34,408 bases of DNA from an uncultured bacterium (GTDB lineage Bacteria > Myxococcota_A > UBA9160 > SMWR01), in NCBI GenBank assembly GCA_937937315.1, contig CALDCK010000331.1, positions 1-34,408 on the forward strand, given 5' to 3'. Shown here piece by piece: positions 6,835-15,246 of this stretch; the first letter of the stretch is position 1, and each line of letters opens with the position of its first letter. The notes beneath the pieces are model-generated. The model was not told the DNA's origin, made no database searches, and saw only the letters and a program-made list of their open reading frames with translations. Made by a program: the position numbers and the translations under genes.

Positions 6835-8574
6835 TCAGCCGGACTCACCAGGCGTCGGCGCGGGTTTTCTCGGAAGGATCGGCACGTAGCGCGGGAACCA
6901 CATCGACTCGCGCACGACTCCCTCCACCTCGGCGTCGGGCACCGGACGGCCGAGCCTGCTCTCGCCGGCGTAGCGGATGACCGCGGCGGCTACCTTCGCA
7001 CTCGCCTCGCGTAGATCCGATGGGTCCGGGTAGAGCGCTCCCAGCAGCAGGCGCTCGTCGTCGACGCTGTCGGCGAGAGCCCTCGCCGCGGCGTAGAAGA
7101 CCTCGTCGGGCACCTCCTGCATCTGCGAAAGGATCACACCGAGGCCCACTCCGGGAAAGATGAAGACGTTGTTCCCCTGTCCGATCACGTGCCGGACGCC
7201 GTCGTGCACGACGTCCGCGAAGGGGCTCCCGGTCGCGACGATGGCGCGACCGCCGGTCCACTCGATCGCCTCCTTGGGCGAGCACTCGGACTTGCTATTC
7301 GGATTCGAGAGCGGCATCACGATCGGCCGTTCCACGTGCCTTGCCATCTCCTCGATCATCGTCCTGTGGAACATTCCCGGCGTCGCCGTGGCGCCGATCA
7401 GGACGGTGGGCTTCACCCGAGCGATCACCTGCTCGGGAGTGGGGTCGTCGATCCCATCGAGGCCGTAGTGGCCGAGCACGGCCCGACTCGCCACCAGGCC
7501 CTCCTTGTAGGGCTCACGTACGGGAATGCCCTCCCGCAGCAGACCCTTCCGGTCGAACAGGAGGTGCGCGCGGGCGATCACCTCTTCCTCGACCCCCTCG
7601 GCCCGCATGGAGGCGCGGGCGAGCTGGCAGATCCCCGTGCACGCCTCGCCGGCGCCCATATAGACGAAGCGCTGGTCTCGGAGCGACTGGCCGGTGATGC
7701 GCAGCCCCGCCAGGACGCCAGCCACCGCCACGGCCGCGGTGCCCTGGATGTCGTCGTTGAAGCAGGGAATCCGCCGGCGGTACCGGGCGAGGATCTCGAA
7801 GGCGTGGTCCTTGTGGAAGTCCTCCCACTGCACGACGGCCCTCGGGAACACCTCGCGCACCCCCTCCACGAAGGCCTCGATGAAGGCGTCGTACCCCGCA
7901 CCGCGCAGACGGCGTCCGGGGTGCCCCATGTAGAGCGGATCGTCGAGGAGCTCCGGGTTGTCGGTACCAACGTCGAGGCTGATCGGCAGGACCTTCGAGG
8001 GATGGATGCCTGCACCGGCGATGTAGAGCGCCAACTTGCCGATGGGAATGCCCATGCCGCCCGCACCCTGATCGCCCAGACCGAGGATGCGCTCGTTGTC
8101 GGTCACGACGATGAGGCGGATGTCCTGAAGGGGATACTCCCGCAGACGCTCTGGAATCCGGTCGATGTCCGCCGGGGTGAGCCAGATGCCGCGTACGCTG
8201 CGTTGGATGTGGCTGTACTTCTGGCACGCGAGACCGACGGTGGGCGTGTACACGATCGGCATGAGCTCGGCGAGATGCTCCACCAACACGCGATGGAAGA
8301 GGACCTCGTTGCGATCCTGGAGGACCGAGAGCCCGATGTACTTCTCCAGGGCGTCGGGCTTCGCCCGCAGGTGCTCCATCTCGAGCTCTACCTGCTGCTC
8401 GATGGAGAGGATCCGCGGGGGCAGGAGGGCGCTCAGTCCGAGGCGATCGCGCTCTTCCTGGGAGTAGGCGAGCCCCTTGTTGGTCGCGGGATTCTTCAGC
8501 AGCCAGAAACCCCGCTTGCTCGTTCGAATGACGTCTGGGCCCCGAACCACGCGCGGATCCGTGTCGCCCGGCAC
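6835..8574 (-). CDS. maeA: NAD-dependent malic enzyme
   Basis: 579 residues, close to the 565 of the large bacterial NAD-malic enzyme. It converts malate to pyruvate and CO2 with NAD(P)H formation in the cytoplasm. Visible signatures: PIVYTPTVG (catalytic Tyr), LIVVTDNERILGLGDQGAGGMGI (catalytic Lys follows in PIGKL), the metal site in QWEDFHKDHAF and CFNDDIQGTA, and the nucleotide fold in YMGAGEACTGI. The GTG start at 8574 lies one base after the upstream gene's TAG and has GGGAG eight bases before it; a start at 8613 would overlap that gene by 38 bases. It forms a two-gene operon with the BCAM0308-family gene and so probably answers to the sigma-54 promoter at 9071-9086. Terminal residues show nothing abnormal. 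Confidence 0.95.
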   Translation of the reverse strand: MPGDTDPRVVRGPDVIRTSKRGFWLLKNPATNKGLAYSQEERDRLGLSALLPPRILSIEQQVELEMEHLRAKPDALEKYIGLSVLQDRNEVLFHRVLVEHLAELMPIVYTPTVGLACQKYSHIQRSVRGIWLTPADIDRIPERLREYPLQDIRLIVVTDNERILGLGDQGAGGMGIPIGKLALYIAGAGIHPSKVLPISLDVGTDNPELLDDPLYMGHPGRRLRGAGYDAFIEAFVEGVREVFPRAVVQWEDFHKDHAFEILARYRRRIPCFNDDIQGTAAVAVAGVLAGLRITGQSLRDQRFVYMGAGEACTGICQLARASMRAEGVEEEVIARAHLLFDRKGLLREGIPVREPYKEGLVASRAVLGHYGLDGIDDPTPEQVIARVKPTVLIGATATPGMFHRTMIEEMARHVERPIVMPLSNPNSKSECSPKEAIEWTGGRAIVATGSPFADVVHDGVRHVIGQGNNVFIFPGVGLGVILSQMQEVPDEVFYAAARALADSVDDERLLLGALYPDPSDLREASAKVAAAVIRYAGESRLGRPVPDAEVEGVVRESMWFPRYVPILPRKPAPTPGESG

Positions 8575-8575
8575 C

Positions 8576-9043
8576 CTAGCGCTCCCAGAGCACCCGGAGG
8601 ACGCCCCCCTCATCCGTGTAGTGATAGTCGAGCTTCCCGTCGTAGGCGTCGTGGAGCGCCGTGCCGAGATTTCTCGCGAGAGCGGCCTCTGTGGTCTTCA
8701 CCGTCACCTCTCCCTCGCCCTCGACGACCGACATGATCCGTTTCTGCGGATGACGTCGCGTCTCGCGGTCCTCGACGTTCCGCACCAGACCGATCACCTC
8801 CTCGCGATGTCGGAGATTGAACTCGCCCCGGAGCGTCAGGACTCCAGCCGGATAATCGTCCCGCACGCGCTGGCAGGCCGGACAGATCACCCGGGCGGCC
8901 TCCGCCGGGGCGGCGGTCCACTCCCAGCGGCCTTTGTGGTACCTGGCCCCGCAGTCGCCGCAGGCGGCAGGCTCGTGGAGCTTCTGCCGGAGCTTGTAGG
9001 GATCGTGCTCGCGCTCGCGAATCAGGCGGTCTCGACGGGTCAT
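8576..9043 (-). CDS. BCAM0308-family zinc-ribbon protein
   Basis: 155 residues. The opening TRRDRLIREREHDPYKLRQKL and two CxxC pairs (Cys28/Cys31, Cys54/Cys57, the latter as ICPAC) mark the BCAM0308 family, a small zinc-ribbon protein of unknown function. The rest (about 65-155) is an alpha/beta domain with alternating charged strands. The namesake gene lies, as I recall, in the low-oxygen-activated (lxa) locus of Burkholderia cenocepacia, so a role in low-oxygen or stationary-phase survival is a reasonable guess only. ATG at 9043 follows AGGGAGGG. A near-perfect sigma-54 promoter lies just upstream, and the stop is one base before the malic enzyme start, so translation of the two is likely coupled. 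Confidence 0.85.
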   Translation of the reverse strand: MTRRDRLIREREHDPYKLRQKLHEPAACGDCGARYHKGRWEWTAAPAEAARVICPACQRVRDDYPAGVLTLRGEFNLRHREEVIGLVRNVEDRETRRHPQKRIMSVVEGEGEVTVKTTEAALARNLGTALHDAYDGKLDYHYTDEGGVLRVLWER

Positions 9044-9070
9044 CGGCGGCCCTCCCTACTCCGAGGAGGG

Positions 9071-9086
9071 AGCAATCCACGTGCCA
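9071..9086 (-). promoter_or_regulatory. Sigma-54 (-24/-12) promoter for the BCAM0308-maeA pair
   Basis: Minus strand reads TGGCACGTGGATTGCT, a complete match to TGGCACG-N4-TTGCW with GG-N10-GC spacing. The predicted start is near 9060, giving a 17-base leader that holds the AGGGAGGG ribosome site. The remaining 245 bases up to the divergent zinc-finger gene hold no gene and are very GC-rich, with several short inverted repeats; an activator site could lie there. Confidence 0.9.
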
Positions 9087-9331
9087 GGATGAGGCACCCT
9101 GCGAGCGCGTAGCGGCGGCTCGAGGCCCCCCACCTTCTCGACACGAGGCGATTCGCCTCAGTCGAGCCGACTCGGGTGTCCCAGGCACCCCTGGGCCCCG
9201 GGTTCCGGGTTCCGGCGCGCCGGGGGGAGCGGGCCCGGCCCGGGGCGGCCCTGCCAGGCGCAGGTGGTTGTTCGATGCCTCAGGGTGGGGAAACCTCCCG
9301 CTCGGGCCCACTACGGGCCAGGGAGGTGGTG

Positions 9332-9649
9332 ATGGCCGATCTCGGCGTCGTAAAGAAGAGGCTCGAAGACCGGCTGAGGCAGCTCGCGCCGCGCCTCGCG
9401 CGCATCGAGGGACACCTGCGCACTCCCGGAGATCGGGACTGGCCGGAGCAGGCGAGCGAGGCGCAGAACGACGAGGTGCTCGAACGACTCAGCGAGACCG
9501 AGCGCAGTGAGGTCGAGGAGATCCAGGGCGCGCTCGGCCGCATCGCATCCGGTCGATACGGTCACTGCATCGGATGCGCCGAACCCATCGCGGAAGGGCG
9601 CCTCGAGGCCCTGCCCTACGCGACCCACTGCATCGATTGCGCGGACTGA
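9332..9649 (+). CDS. TraR/DksA-type C4 zinc-finger protein
   Basis: 105 residues: an N-terminal helical coiled-coil-like part (LEDRLRQLAPRLARIEGHL, then DEVLERLSETERSEVEEIQGALGRI) and a C-terminal zinc finger, Cys-x2-Cys-x17-Cys-x2-Cys (CIGC to CIDC), with GRYGHCIGC and LPYATHCIDC as in DksA. Such proteins bind RNA polymerase through the secondary channel and modulate transcription, often with ppGpp. It is shorter than E. coli DksA (151) and lacks the usual DxxDxA coiled-coil tip in readable form, so its effect may differ. ATG at 9332 follows AGGGAGGTGG; the in-frame upstream ATG at 9176 would add a Pro/Gly/Arg-rich extension. It is divergent from the BCAM0308-maeA operon. Confidence 0.85.
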   Translation: MADLGVVKKRLEDRLRQLAPRLARIEGHLRTPGDRDWPEQASEAQNDEVLERLSETERSEVEEIQGALGRIASGRYGHCIGCAEPIAEGRLEALPYATHCIDCAD

Positions 9650-9708
9650 CTCGTGTCACGGCACGCATCCGCGTGGTGCGCCCGATCCACCACTCCAGGG
9701 ACTCGTCC

Positions 9709-10794
9709 ATGACGGGGCAGCGTTTCGGTGCCTGGACCCGACGTGGGATCCTCGGCCTCGCGATCGCAACCTCCCTGACCGTCGCCGGGACCTCCCGCGG
9801 CGACGACACGGCGACGTGGGGCCCCGCGCACTTCGACGGCCACGAGGTCGGCGTCGGCACGAAGGCCCGCCTCTCCTTCGCGACAGAGCGCTCCTTCACC
9901 CAGGACTCCCTCGACGTTCCCCTCCTCGTGGTGCGCGGCGACGCTCCCGGTCCGACCCTCTGCCTCACGGCAGCCCTCCACGGGGACGAGGTGAACGGCG
10001 TCGAGATCGTTCGCAGTGTCTACGACGCCCTCGATCCCGAGAAAACCTCGGGCACCGTGCTGGCGCTCCCGATCGTCAACCTCTGGGGCTTCCGAAACGG
10101 AAGCCGCTACCTGGCCGACCGGCGCGACCTCAACCGCGCCTTTCCGGGGAACGCCGAGGGAAGCACCGGCGCCCGGATCGCCCAGCGCGTGTTCCAGGGC
10201 CTGGTGCGCCGGTGCGACGCCCTGATCGACCTGCACACGGGCTCGAATCAACGGGCGAACGTGCCCCAGGTGCGGACGGATCTCGGCCACGGCGGCGCAA
10301 CGGAGCTCGCCCTTCACTTCGGCGTGGGCATCGTGATCGACGGGCGCGGACCCAAAGGCTCCCTGCGCCGGGAGGCGATGGACGCCGGCATCCCGGCGCT
10401 CCTCTACGAGGCCGGCGAATCGCTGCGCTTCCAACGAGACGAGGTGGCCCGGGGCGTCGAAGGGGTTCGCAACGTGATGGAGCAGCTCGAGATGCTGCCC
10501 GAAGCGCCGCCCCCGGGCGACCCCCAGCGTGTCTTCCACCACACCCGTTGGGTGCGCGCCACGTGGGGCGGCATCTTCGTCACCGAACGCCAGCTCGGCG
10601 AACGCGTCGCAGCCGGCGAGTCGCTGGGACGTGTCACGGATCCGATCTCGGGCGACCAGGTCGAGATCCGCAGCAAGGACGCCGGGACCCTGATCGGCAT
10701 GGCCGTTCCCCAGGTCGTCCTGCCGGGATTCGCGCTCTTCCATCTCGCCCGGCAGGACATCGATGGGCCGGTCGAGGCCTCCGAGGCGGAGTAG
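9709..10794 (+). CDS. Exported succinylglutamate desuccinylase/aspartoacylase-family (M14-like) hydrolase
   Basis: 361 residues. An N-terminal signal segment (WTRRGILGLAIATSLTVAG) carries twin Arg and resembles a Tat leader. The zinc site is His91 and Glu94 (HGDE) with His176 in DLHTGS; RRDLNRAFPGN is the family's substrate/zinc-adjacent motif. The C-terminal part (about 300-350: GIFVTERQLGERVAAGESLG, then AGTLIGMAVPQVVLPGFALF) is the usual barrel-like lid. Family members cleave N-acyl amino acids or C-terminal residues; here the enzyme is probably periplasmic. ATG at 9709 follows CCAGGG; upstream in-frame sequence overlaps the zinc-finger gene and is not family-like. It lies 59 bases downstream of that gene in the same direction and converges on the copper-binding gene. 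Confidence 0.88.
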   Translation: MTGQRFGAWTRRGILGLAIATSLTVAGTSRGDDTATWGPAHFDGHEVGVGTKARLSFATERSFTQDSLDVPLLVVRGDAPGPTLCLTAALHGDEVNGVEIVRSVYDALDPEKTSGTVLALPIVNLWGFRNGSRYLADRRDLNRAFPGNAEGSTGARIAQRVFQGLVRRCDALIDLHTGSNQRANVPQVRTDLGHGGATELALHFGVGIVIDGRGPKGSLRREAMDAGIPALLYEAGESLRFQRDEVARGVEGVRNVMEQLEMLPEAPPPGDPQRVFHHTRWVRATWGGIFVTERQLGERVAAGESLGRVTDPISGDQVEIRSKDAGTLIGMAVPQVVLPGFALFHLARQDIDGPVEASEAE

Positions 10795-10800
10795 CCGGGC

Positions 10801-11148
10801 TCAGGGGGCCGACTCGGCCCCCGAGGAGACGGCGCCTGCGACCTCGATTGCCGTCACGGTGTAGACACCATTCTCGTGAGTCACCCGGAAGTCCACCTCG
10901 ACGCCCGCGCCGATTCCCTCGAGAGACACGCCCGGGGCGACCTCGAAGGTCATCGTCATCGCCTTCATCAGACCGGGAATGTCCTCGTGGTTCAGCGACA
11001 CCGTGCGGGCCGCGGCATCCACGCCTTCGACGACTCCCCGCCCGGGAAACCCGTCGGCGGTCGAGCCCCCACAAGCGGCCATCGAGACCCCCAGAGCGAT
11101 CAGCGCCAGGACCATCACCAGAACGCGCCGTCCTTCGAAACCTCTCAT
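10801..11148 (-). CDS. CusF-like copper-binding lipoprotein
   Basis: 115 residues. The signal peptide ends in SMAAC, with lipobox Cys26, so it is probably a lipoprotein facing the periplasm. The CusF_Ec-type beta-barrel follows: GVVEGVDAAARTVSLNHEDIPGLMKAMTMTFEV. His54, Met64 and Met66 correspond to the copper/silver ligands of CusF; the stacking Trp of CusF is replaced in GLMKAMTM, where Met61 is extra. The role is to bind Cu(I) and pass it to an efflux or assembly partner, but no Cus or Sco gene lies nearby. The start at 11148 is fixed by AGGAGG six bases upstream; the earlier in-frame ATG at 11163 sits directly on that ribosome site. Confidence 0.87.
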   Translation of the reverse strand: MRGFEGRRVLVMVLALIALGVSMAACGGSTADGFPGRGVVEGVDAAARTVSLNHEDIPGLMKAMTMTFEVAPGVSLEGIGAGVEVDFRVTHENGVYTVTAIEVAGAVSSGAESAP

Positions 11149-11205
11149 GTCGAACCTCCTCATGCTGGACGTCGGATGGTAGACGAGAGCGGGCGCCGAG
11201 GGCAC

Positions 11206-12534
11206 TCAGCGGTGCGCCTCGGCTCGCCTGCGAGGCGGAAGCCGACCGGCGAGGGCCCGCCAGAGATCCGGAATCGATTCCACCACGAGGTCGGCCTCGG
11301 GCAGAGCCGTCGTGTCGTCGTGCCGCGCGGAGAGACGCGCGGTCTGCATCCCCAGCCCGCGAGCGCCGGCGACGTCCGTGCGGCGCAGGTCACCCACGTG
11401 GAGCGCCCGATTCGGCGCGACGCCCAGCGGGTCGAGGGCGGCGCGGAAGGTGCGCGGGTCGGGCTTCGGAACGCCGACCTCGTCCGAGAAGGCCTGCACC
11501 TCGAGGAACTCGAGCAGCCCCAGCCGCTCCAGATGTCGTCGCACGACGCGCCCGGGCGTCAGGCCCGTGTCGCAGACGAGCGCGCAGCGAACTCCCGAGG
11601 CGCTCAGGTCGCGAAGGGTCTCCTGCGCCCCGGGCAGCGACTGGACGCGACTCGTGTGGGAGGCCTCTTCGAAGGCCTCGACCAGATGTTCGAGCTCGGC
11701 GTGGGGGCGGCGCAGGCCGAGGGTTCCGAGGGCATCCCGGGCCACCTCTCGTGACCCGGTCGCGAGCCCCTCGGACCATAGCCGCATGTGGCGCTCCCAC
11801 GCCCCGGAGAAGGCCGCATCCGCTTCGCCGATCGTGGTGGTCCGGCCCGCTTCGAGGGCGGCCCGGGTGAGAGCCCCGACCCGCCGAGCATGGGCCTCGT
11901 CCCAGTCGGGCTCGAAGAGCAGGGTGTTCCAGCAGTCGAAGGTGACGGCCTGGAGCGGCTGGTCGCGCACCGGGACCCGAGCCGCGACCCGGGCGTCGAG
12001 CGCCGCGAGGGCGTCGCCCAGGGCGCGGCCCGTGTCGAGCACCAGGCGCTCGTCCGGAGCGAGCGCGTCGCCTTCCTCCCAGCGGGCCGCCAGGCGGTCG
12101 GAGATCCAGTGCCAGCCGCTCCCGTCCTCGGCCTCGCGAGCCGCCAGTCGCGCCCGGATGACCTCCGGCTCGGCACGGCACTCGATGAAGAGGAAGGGCG
12201 CGCCGTGCTGACGGGCGAGGGAGCGCGCGGCTTCGCGCTGCTCGGTCCGCGCAAAGCACCCATCCAGCACGATGGATCGGCCGGCCTCGAGCTCGGCGCG
12301 ACCCCGGCGCAGCAGGTCTCCATAGACCCGCGGCTCGAAGCCCGGCCAGAACGCCATCTTCGAGGGCCCGTCGCCGCCGCCCGGGGCCTCGGCGTAGAGC
12401 AGATCTTCCCGCAGACGATCGGACTGGAGGCAGCCCGCGCCGAGCCGTTCGGCCAGCGCCCGCGCAACGCTGCTCTTCCCGACGGCGACGCGGCCGCCCA
12501 CGGCCACGACCCAGGGGACAGCAGAAACAGACAT
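11206..12534 (-). CDS. P-loop kinase - HAD phosphatase fusion protein
   Basis: 442 residues with two enzyme domains. Residues 8-188: a zeta-toxin/gluconokinase-like P-loop kinase with Walker A GRVAVGKSS (14-22), SDRLRED after the second strand, and SIVLDGCFA. Residues 196-425: a haloacid dehalogenase hydrolase with motif I FDCWNTLLF (nucleophile Asp200; Trp at +2, as in the Dx[WY]xT subgroup), motif II VCDTG, Lys in GVPKPDP, and motif IV HVGDLRRTD. The kinase-then-HAD order recalls phage T4 polynucleotide kinase-phosphatase, but the sequence does not show that substrate; a metabolite kinase with a linked phosphatase is equally possible. ATG at 12534 follows AGGAG. It is divergent from the GCS2 gene and shares a 115-base intergenic region with it. 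Confidence 0.88.
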   Translation of the reverse strand: MSVSAVPWVVAVGGRVAVGKSSVARALAERLGAGCLQSDRLREDLLYAEAPGGGDGPSKMAFWPGFEPRVYGDLLRRGRAELEAGRSIVLDGCFARTEQREAARSLARQHGAPFLFIECRAEPEVIRARLAAREAEDGSGWHWISDRLAARWEEGDALAPDERLVLDTGRALGDALAALDARVAARVPVRDQPLQAVTFDCWNTLLFEPDWDEAHARRVGALTRAALEAGRTTTIGEADAAFSGAWERHMRLWSEGLATGSREVARDALGTLGLRRPHAELEHLVEAFEEASHTSRVQSLPGAQETLRDLSASGVRCALVCDTGLTPGRVVRRHLERLGLLEFLEVQAFSDEVGVPKPDPRTFRAALDPLGVAPNRALHVGDLRRTDVAGARGLGMQTARLSARHDDTTALPEADLVVESIPDLWRALAGRLPPRRRAEAHR

Positions 12535-12649
12535 CCGAACACTCCTGCCCCTCGCGGGAACGACGATCCTCCCGAACAGTTCGACACGTCGAGACCGAAT
12601 GCAAGGGCGTTACACTCCCCCCCGATCGGAGAGGTGGGGCCGGGAGCGG

Positions 12650-14125
12650 ATGGGACTCGAGATCACGAAGGAACACTTCGGCGAGGTGGACTACGAGCGC
12701 TTCTCCCAGCGGCTCGACGAATCCCTTGCGGTCCTGACCCAGCTCCTCGCGCGGCCGGGCTTCGGCGAGGGTCCGGCCAGCCTCGGGGCCGAGATCGAGG
12801 CCAGCCTGGTGGACCGCTCGGGTCGGCCGCTCCCCATCAACACCGAGGTCCTCGCCCGGACCGACGACCCGCGCCTCACCTTCGAGCTCGATCGCTTCAA
12901 CCTCGAGGGCAACCTGCGTCACGGCCCCCTGGTGGGTCGCCCCTTCGAGTCCCTGCGAAGCGAGTTCGACGGCGCGCTCCATGAGATGCGCCGCGCCGCT
13001 GGGCCCCTCGGCGCGCGCATCGCGCTGATCGGGATCCTGCCGACGCTGCGGGCCTCCGACCTCCAGTCTCACGTGATGACCGACAGCCGGCGCTACCGCG
13101 CCCTCTCGGCCGGCCTCCGGAGACTGCGGCACGGCCCCTTCCGCCTGAACATCCACGGCGACGACGTCCTCGACGTCGAGTGCGACGATGTCACCTTCGA
13201 GGGCGCAGCCACCTCCCTCCAGGTCCACCTCCGGGTGGCGCCGCGGCGCTTCCGCCAGGTCTACAACGCGATCCAGCTCGCCACTCCCGTGGTGCTCGCG
13301 GTCAGCGGCAACTCGCCGACCTTCCTCGGGCGGCGCCTGTGGGAGGAGACGCGGGTCGCTCTGTTCAAGCAGGCCGTGGACGGCCGTAGCGAGTTCACCC
13401 TCCAGAGCCCGGAGGCGCGAGTCTCTTTCGGACGCGCTTGGCTCGAGGAGGGGCCCCTGGAGCTGTTTCGCGAAAACGTGAAGCTCCACACCCCGCTGCT
13501 GCCGGTGCTGGACGAGGAGCGGCCCTCCGAGGCCCTCGCTGCCGGGGCGATTCCCACGCTGCGGGAGCTGCGTCTCCACCAGGGCACGGTCTGGCGCTGG
13601 AACCGCGCGATCTACGATCCCGCGGACGAGGGCCACCTGCGCGTGGAGATGCGATTCCTACCCGCCGGCCCGACGATCGAGGACATGCTCGCCAACGTCG
13701 CCTTCCTGATCGGGCTCGCCCTGGCGATGGCGCCCGAGGCCGACGAGACCGCCGCTCGCCTGCCCTTCGAGGCCCTCCACCACGGCTTCTACCGCGCAGG
13801 GCAGAGCGGGCTCGACGCCGAGCTGCCCTGGCCCTGCGACGGCTCCCGATCGGCGAGGGATCTGGCCCTGCGGCTCCTGCCCAAGGCCCAGGCCGGTCTC
13901 GACTCTGCCGGCGTAGATCCCGAAGACAGCGTGCCCCTGCTCGAGATCATCCGGGAGCGCGTCGAGTCCGGCCGCACCGGAGCGCGCTGGCAGCGGCGCA
14001 CGCTCGAACGCCTCGAGGCCAACGCGTCGCGGGAGGAGGCCCTCACCGCCATGTTCGCGCGCTACCTCGCCCACTCCGAAGAGGCGCTACCGGTCCACCG
14101 CTGGCCCTGCGGCGATGAGGCGTGA
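12650..14125 (+). CDS. GCS2-family carboxylate-amine ligase (glutamate-cysteine ligase-like)
   Basis: 491 residues. Motifs of the glutamine-synthetase-like amidoligase fold: LGAEIEASL (metal Glu48, Glu50), LTFELDRFNLEGNL, SLQVHLRV and HLRVEMRFLPAGPTIEDMLANVAF near residue 350. The best-known members form gamma-glutamylcysteine from Glu and Cys with ATP, the first step of glutathione; others join amino acids to peptides or amines. A glutathione transferase is encoded 3.4 kb away, but no glutathione synthetase is in view. ATG at 12650 follows GGGAGCGG; the in-frame ATG at 12599 lacks a ribosome site. The stop overlaps the next gene's start (GTGA), so both are probably translated together. Confidence 0.87.
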   Translation: MGLEITKEHFGEVDYERFSQRLDESLAVLTQLLARPGFGEGPASLGAEIEASLVDRSGRPLPINTEVLARTDDPRLTFELDRFNLEGNLRHGPLVGRPFESLRSEFDGALHEMRRAAGPLGARIALIGILPTLRASDLQSHVMTDSRRYRALSAGLRRLRHGPFRLNIHGDDVLDVECDDVTFEGAATSLQVHLRVAPRRFRQVYNAIQLATPVVLAVSGNSPTFLGRRLWEETRVALFKQAVDGRSEFTLQSPEARVSFGRAWLEEGPLELFRENVKLHTPLLPVLDEERPSEALAAGAIPTLRELRLHQGTVWRWNRAIYDPADEGHLRVEMRFLPAGPTIEDMLANVAFLIGLALAMAPEADETAARLPFEALHHGFYRAGQSGLDAELPWPCDGSRSARDLALRLLPKAQAGLDSAGVDPEDSVPLLEIIRERVESGRTGARWQRRTLERLEANASREEALTAMFARYLAHSEEALPVHRWPCGDEA

Positions 14126-15210
14126 GCGCGTCCCGATTGCGCACCGTCGACGCGCCGCGGCCCGCCGACCTGCCCAGCACGCCGACCGCCTTTCTGGCCG
14201 GACTCGGGCGCCCCACCCTGCTGCGCATTCCGGGGCGAGATCGTTCCCGGGTCCGGGTCGTCACCACACTGCTCCACGGCAACGAGCCCTCGGGGCTGCG
14301 CGCGCTGCACGCCTGGCTGCGCAGCGACCCGGCGCCCGCCGTCGACGTGATCGCGATCATCGCCGCCGTAGAGACAGCGCTGCACGGCGACGGCTTCGTC
14401 CATCGCGCGCTCCCCGGGCGTCGCGACCTCAACCGCTGCTTCTTCGGCCCCGCCGACGATCCCGAGGGCTCCCTTGCCGCTGCCATCCTCGAGGCCCTGC
14501 GCGCCGCCGCGCCCGAGGCGGTGATCGACATCCACAACAACACGGGTCACAACCCCGCCTACGCCGTCGGGCCCCACGCGGGAGAGCGGGAGCTCGCGCT
14601 CTGTGCCCACTTCGGCGACCGATTCGTCCACAGCACGCTTCGCCTGGGAGCGCTGGTCGAGGCGACGATCGGGTTCGCGCCCAGCGCCACCATCGAGGTC
14701 GGGCGTGCAGGCGATCCGGCTGCCGACCGCACCGCCCTGGCCGGACTCGAAAGCTACGTCGCGGCCGATGACCCGACCGCGGCGCCGGAAGGCGATCGAA
14801 CGATGCAGGTCTACCAGGACCCGCGGCGCGTGAGCCTCCGGCCCGGGTTCTCCCTGGCCTTCGCCGACGCACCAGTGGAGGGCGCCGACCTGACGATCCG
14901 AGCCGACGTCGAGCGGCACAACTTCGTGACCGTGGCCGCCGGCGAGCCGATCGGCTGGGTTCGGGCCGACGTCGAGCGGCCCCTGGAGGTGCGCTGCGCC
15001 GACGGGCGCGACCACACCGACGACTCCTTCGCGATCAGCGAAGGCCGCCTCGCCCTCCGGCGTGGCGGCGTCCCCATCATGGTGACGACGAATGCCGACG
15101 TCGCGCGCAGCGACTGTCTCTTCTACCTGGTGCAACCCGTCGCGATGGAGACCTCGAAGCGCCGCCCCGAAGACGCCGACTCGTCCCAGGATCCTGCGTC
15201 GCAGATCTGA
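14122..15210 (+). CDS. AstE/AspA-type (succinylglutamate desuccinylase-like) zinc hydrolase
   Basis: 362 residues, no signal peptide, so cytoplasmic, unlike the exported relative 4.4 kb upstream. Zinc ligands: His52 and Glu55 (HGNE) and His138 (DIHNN); GRRDLNRCFFG near residue 100 is the conserved family stretch. The C-terminal region (about 220-345) is the beta-rich domain. It probably removes an acyl or amino acid group from an amide, possibly the product of the ligase encoded immediately upstream, with which it overlaps by four bases (GTGA). The residues after about 345 (SKRRPEDADSSQDP) form a charged disordered tail. It converges on the UbiB-like gene. Confidence 0.87.
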   Translation: MSASRLRTVDAPRPADLPSTPTAFLAGLGRPTLLRIPGRDRSRVRVVTTLLHGNEPSGLRALHAWLRSDPAPAVDVIAIIAAVETALHGDGFVHRALPGRRDLNRCFFGPADDPEGSLAAAILEALRAAAPEAVIDIHNNTGHNPAYAVGPHAGERELALCAHFGDRFVHSTLRLGALVEATIGFAPSATIEVGRAGDPAADRTALAGLESYVAADDPTAAPEGDRTMQVYQDPRRVSLRPGFSLAFADAPVEGADLTIRADVERHNFVTVAAGEPIGWVRADVERPLEVRCADGRDHTDDSFAISEGRLALRRGGVPIMVTTNADVARSDCLFYLVQPVAMETSKRRPEDADSSQDPASQI

Positions 15211-15246
15211 GCACCCAGGGGGCGGCAGCTCCCGGGGGCGGACGAC

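Noticed and set aside
9092-9107. A plus-strand GG-N10-GC match (AGGCACCCTGCGAGCG) before the zinc-finger gene.
   Set aside because: The -12 box reads GAGC rather than TTGC, two -24 positions are off, and the distance to the ATG is about 225 bases.
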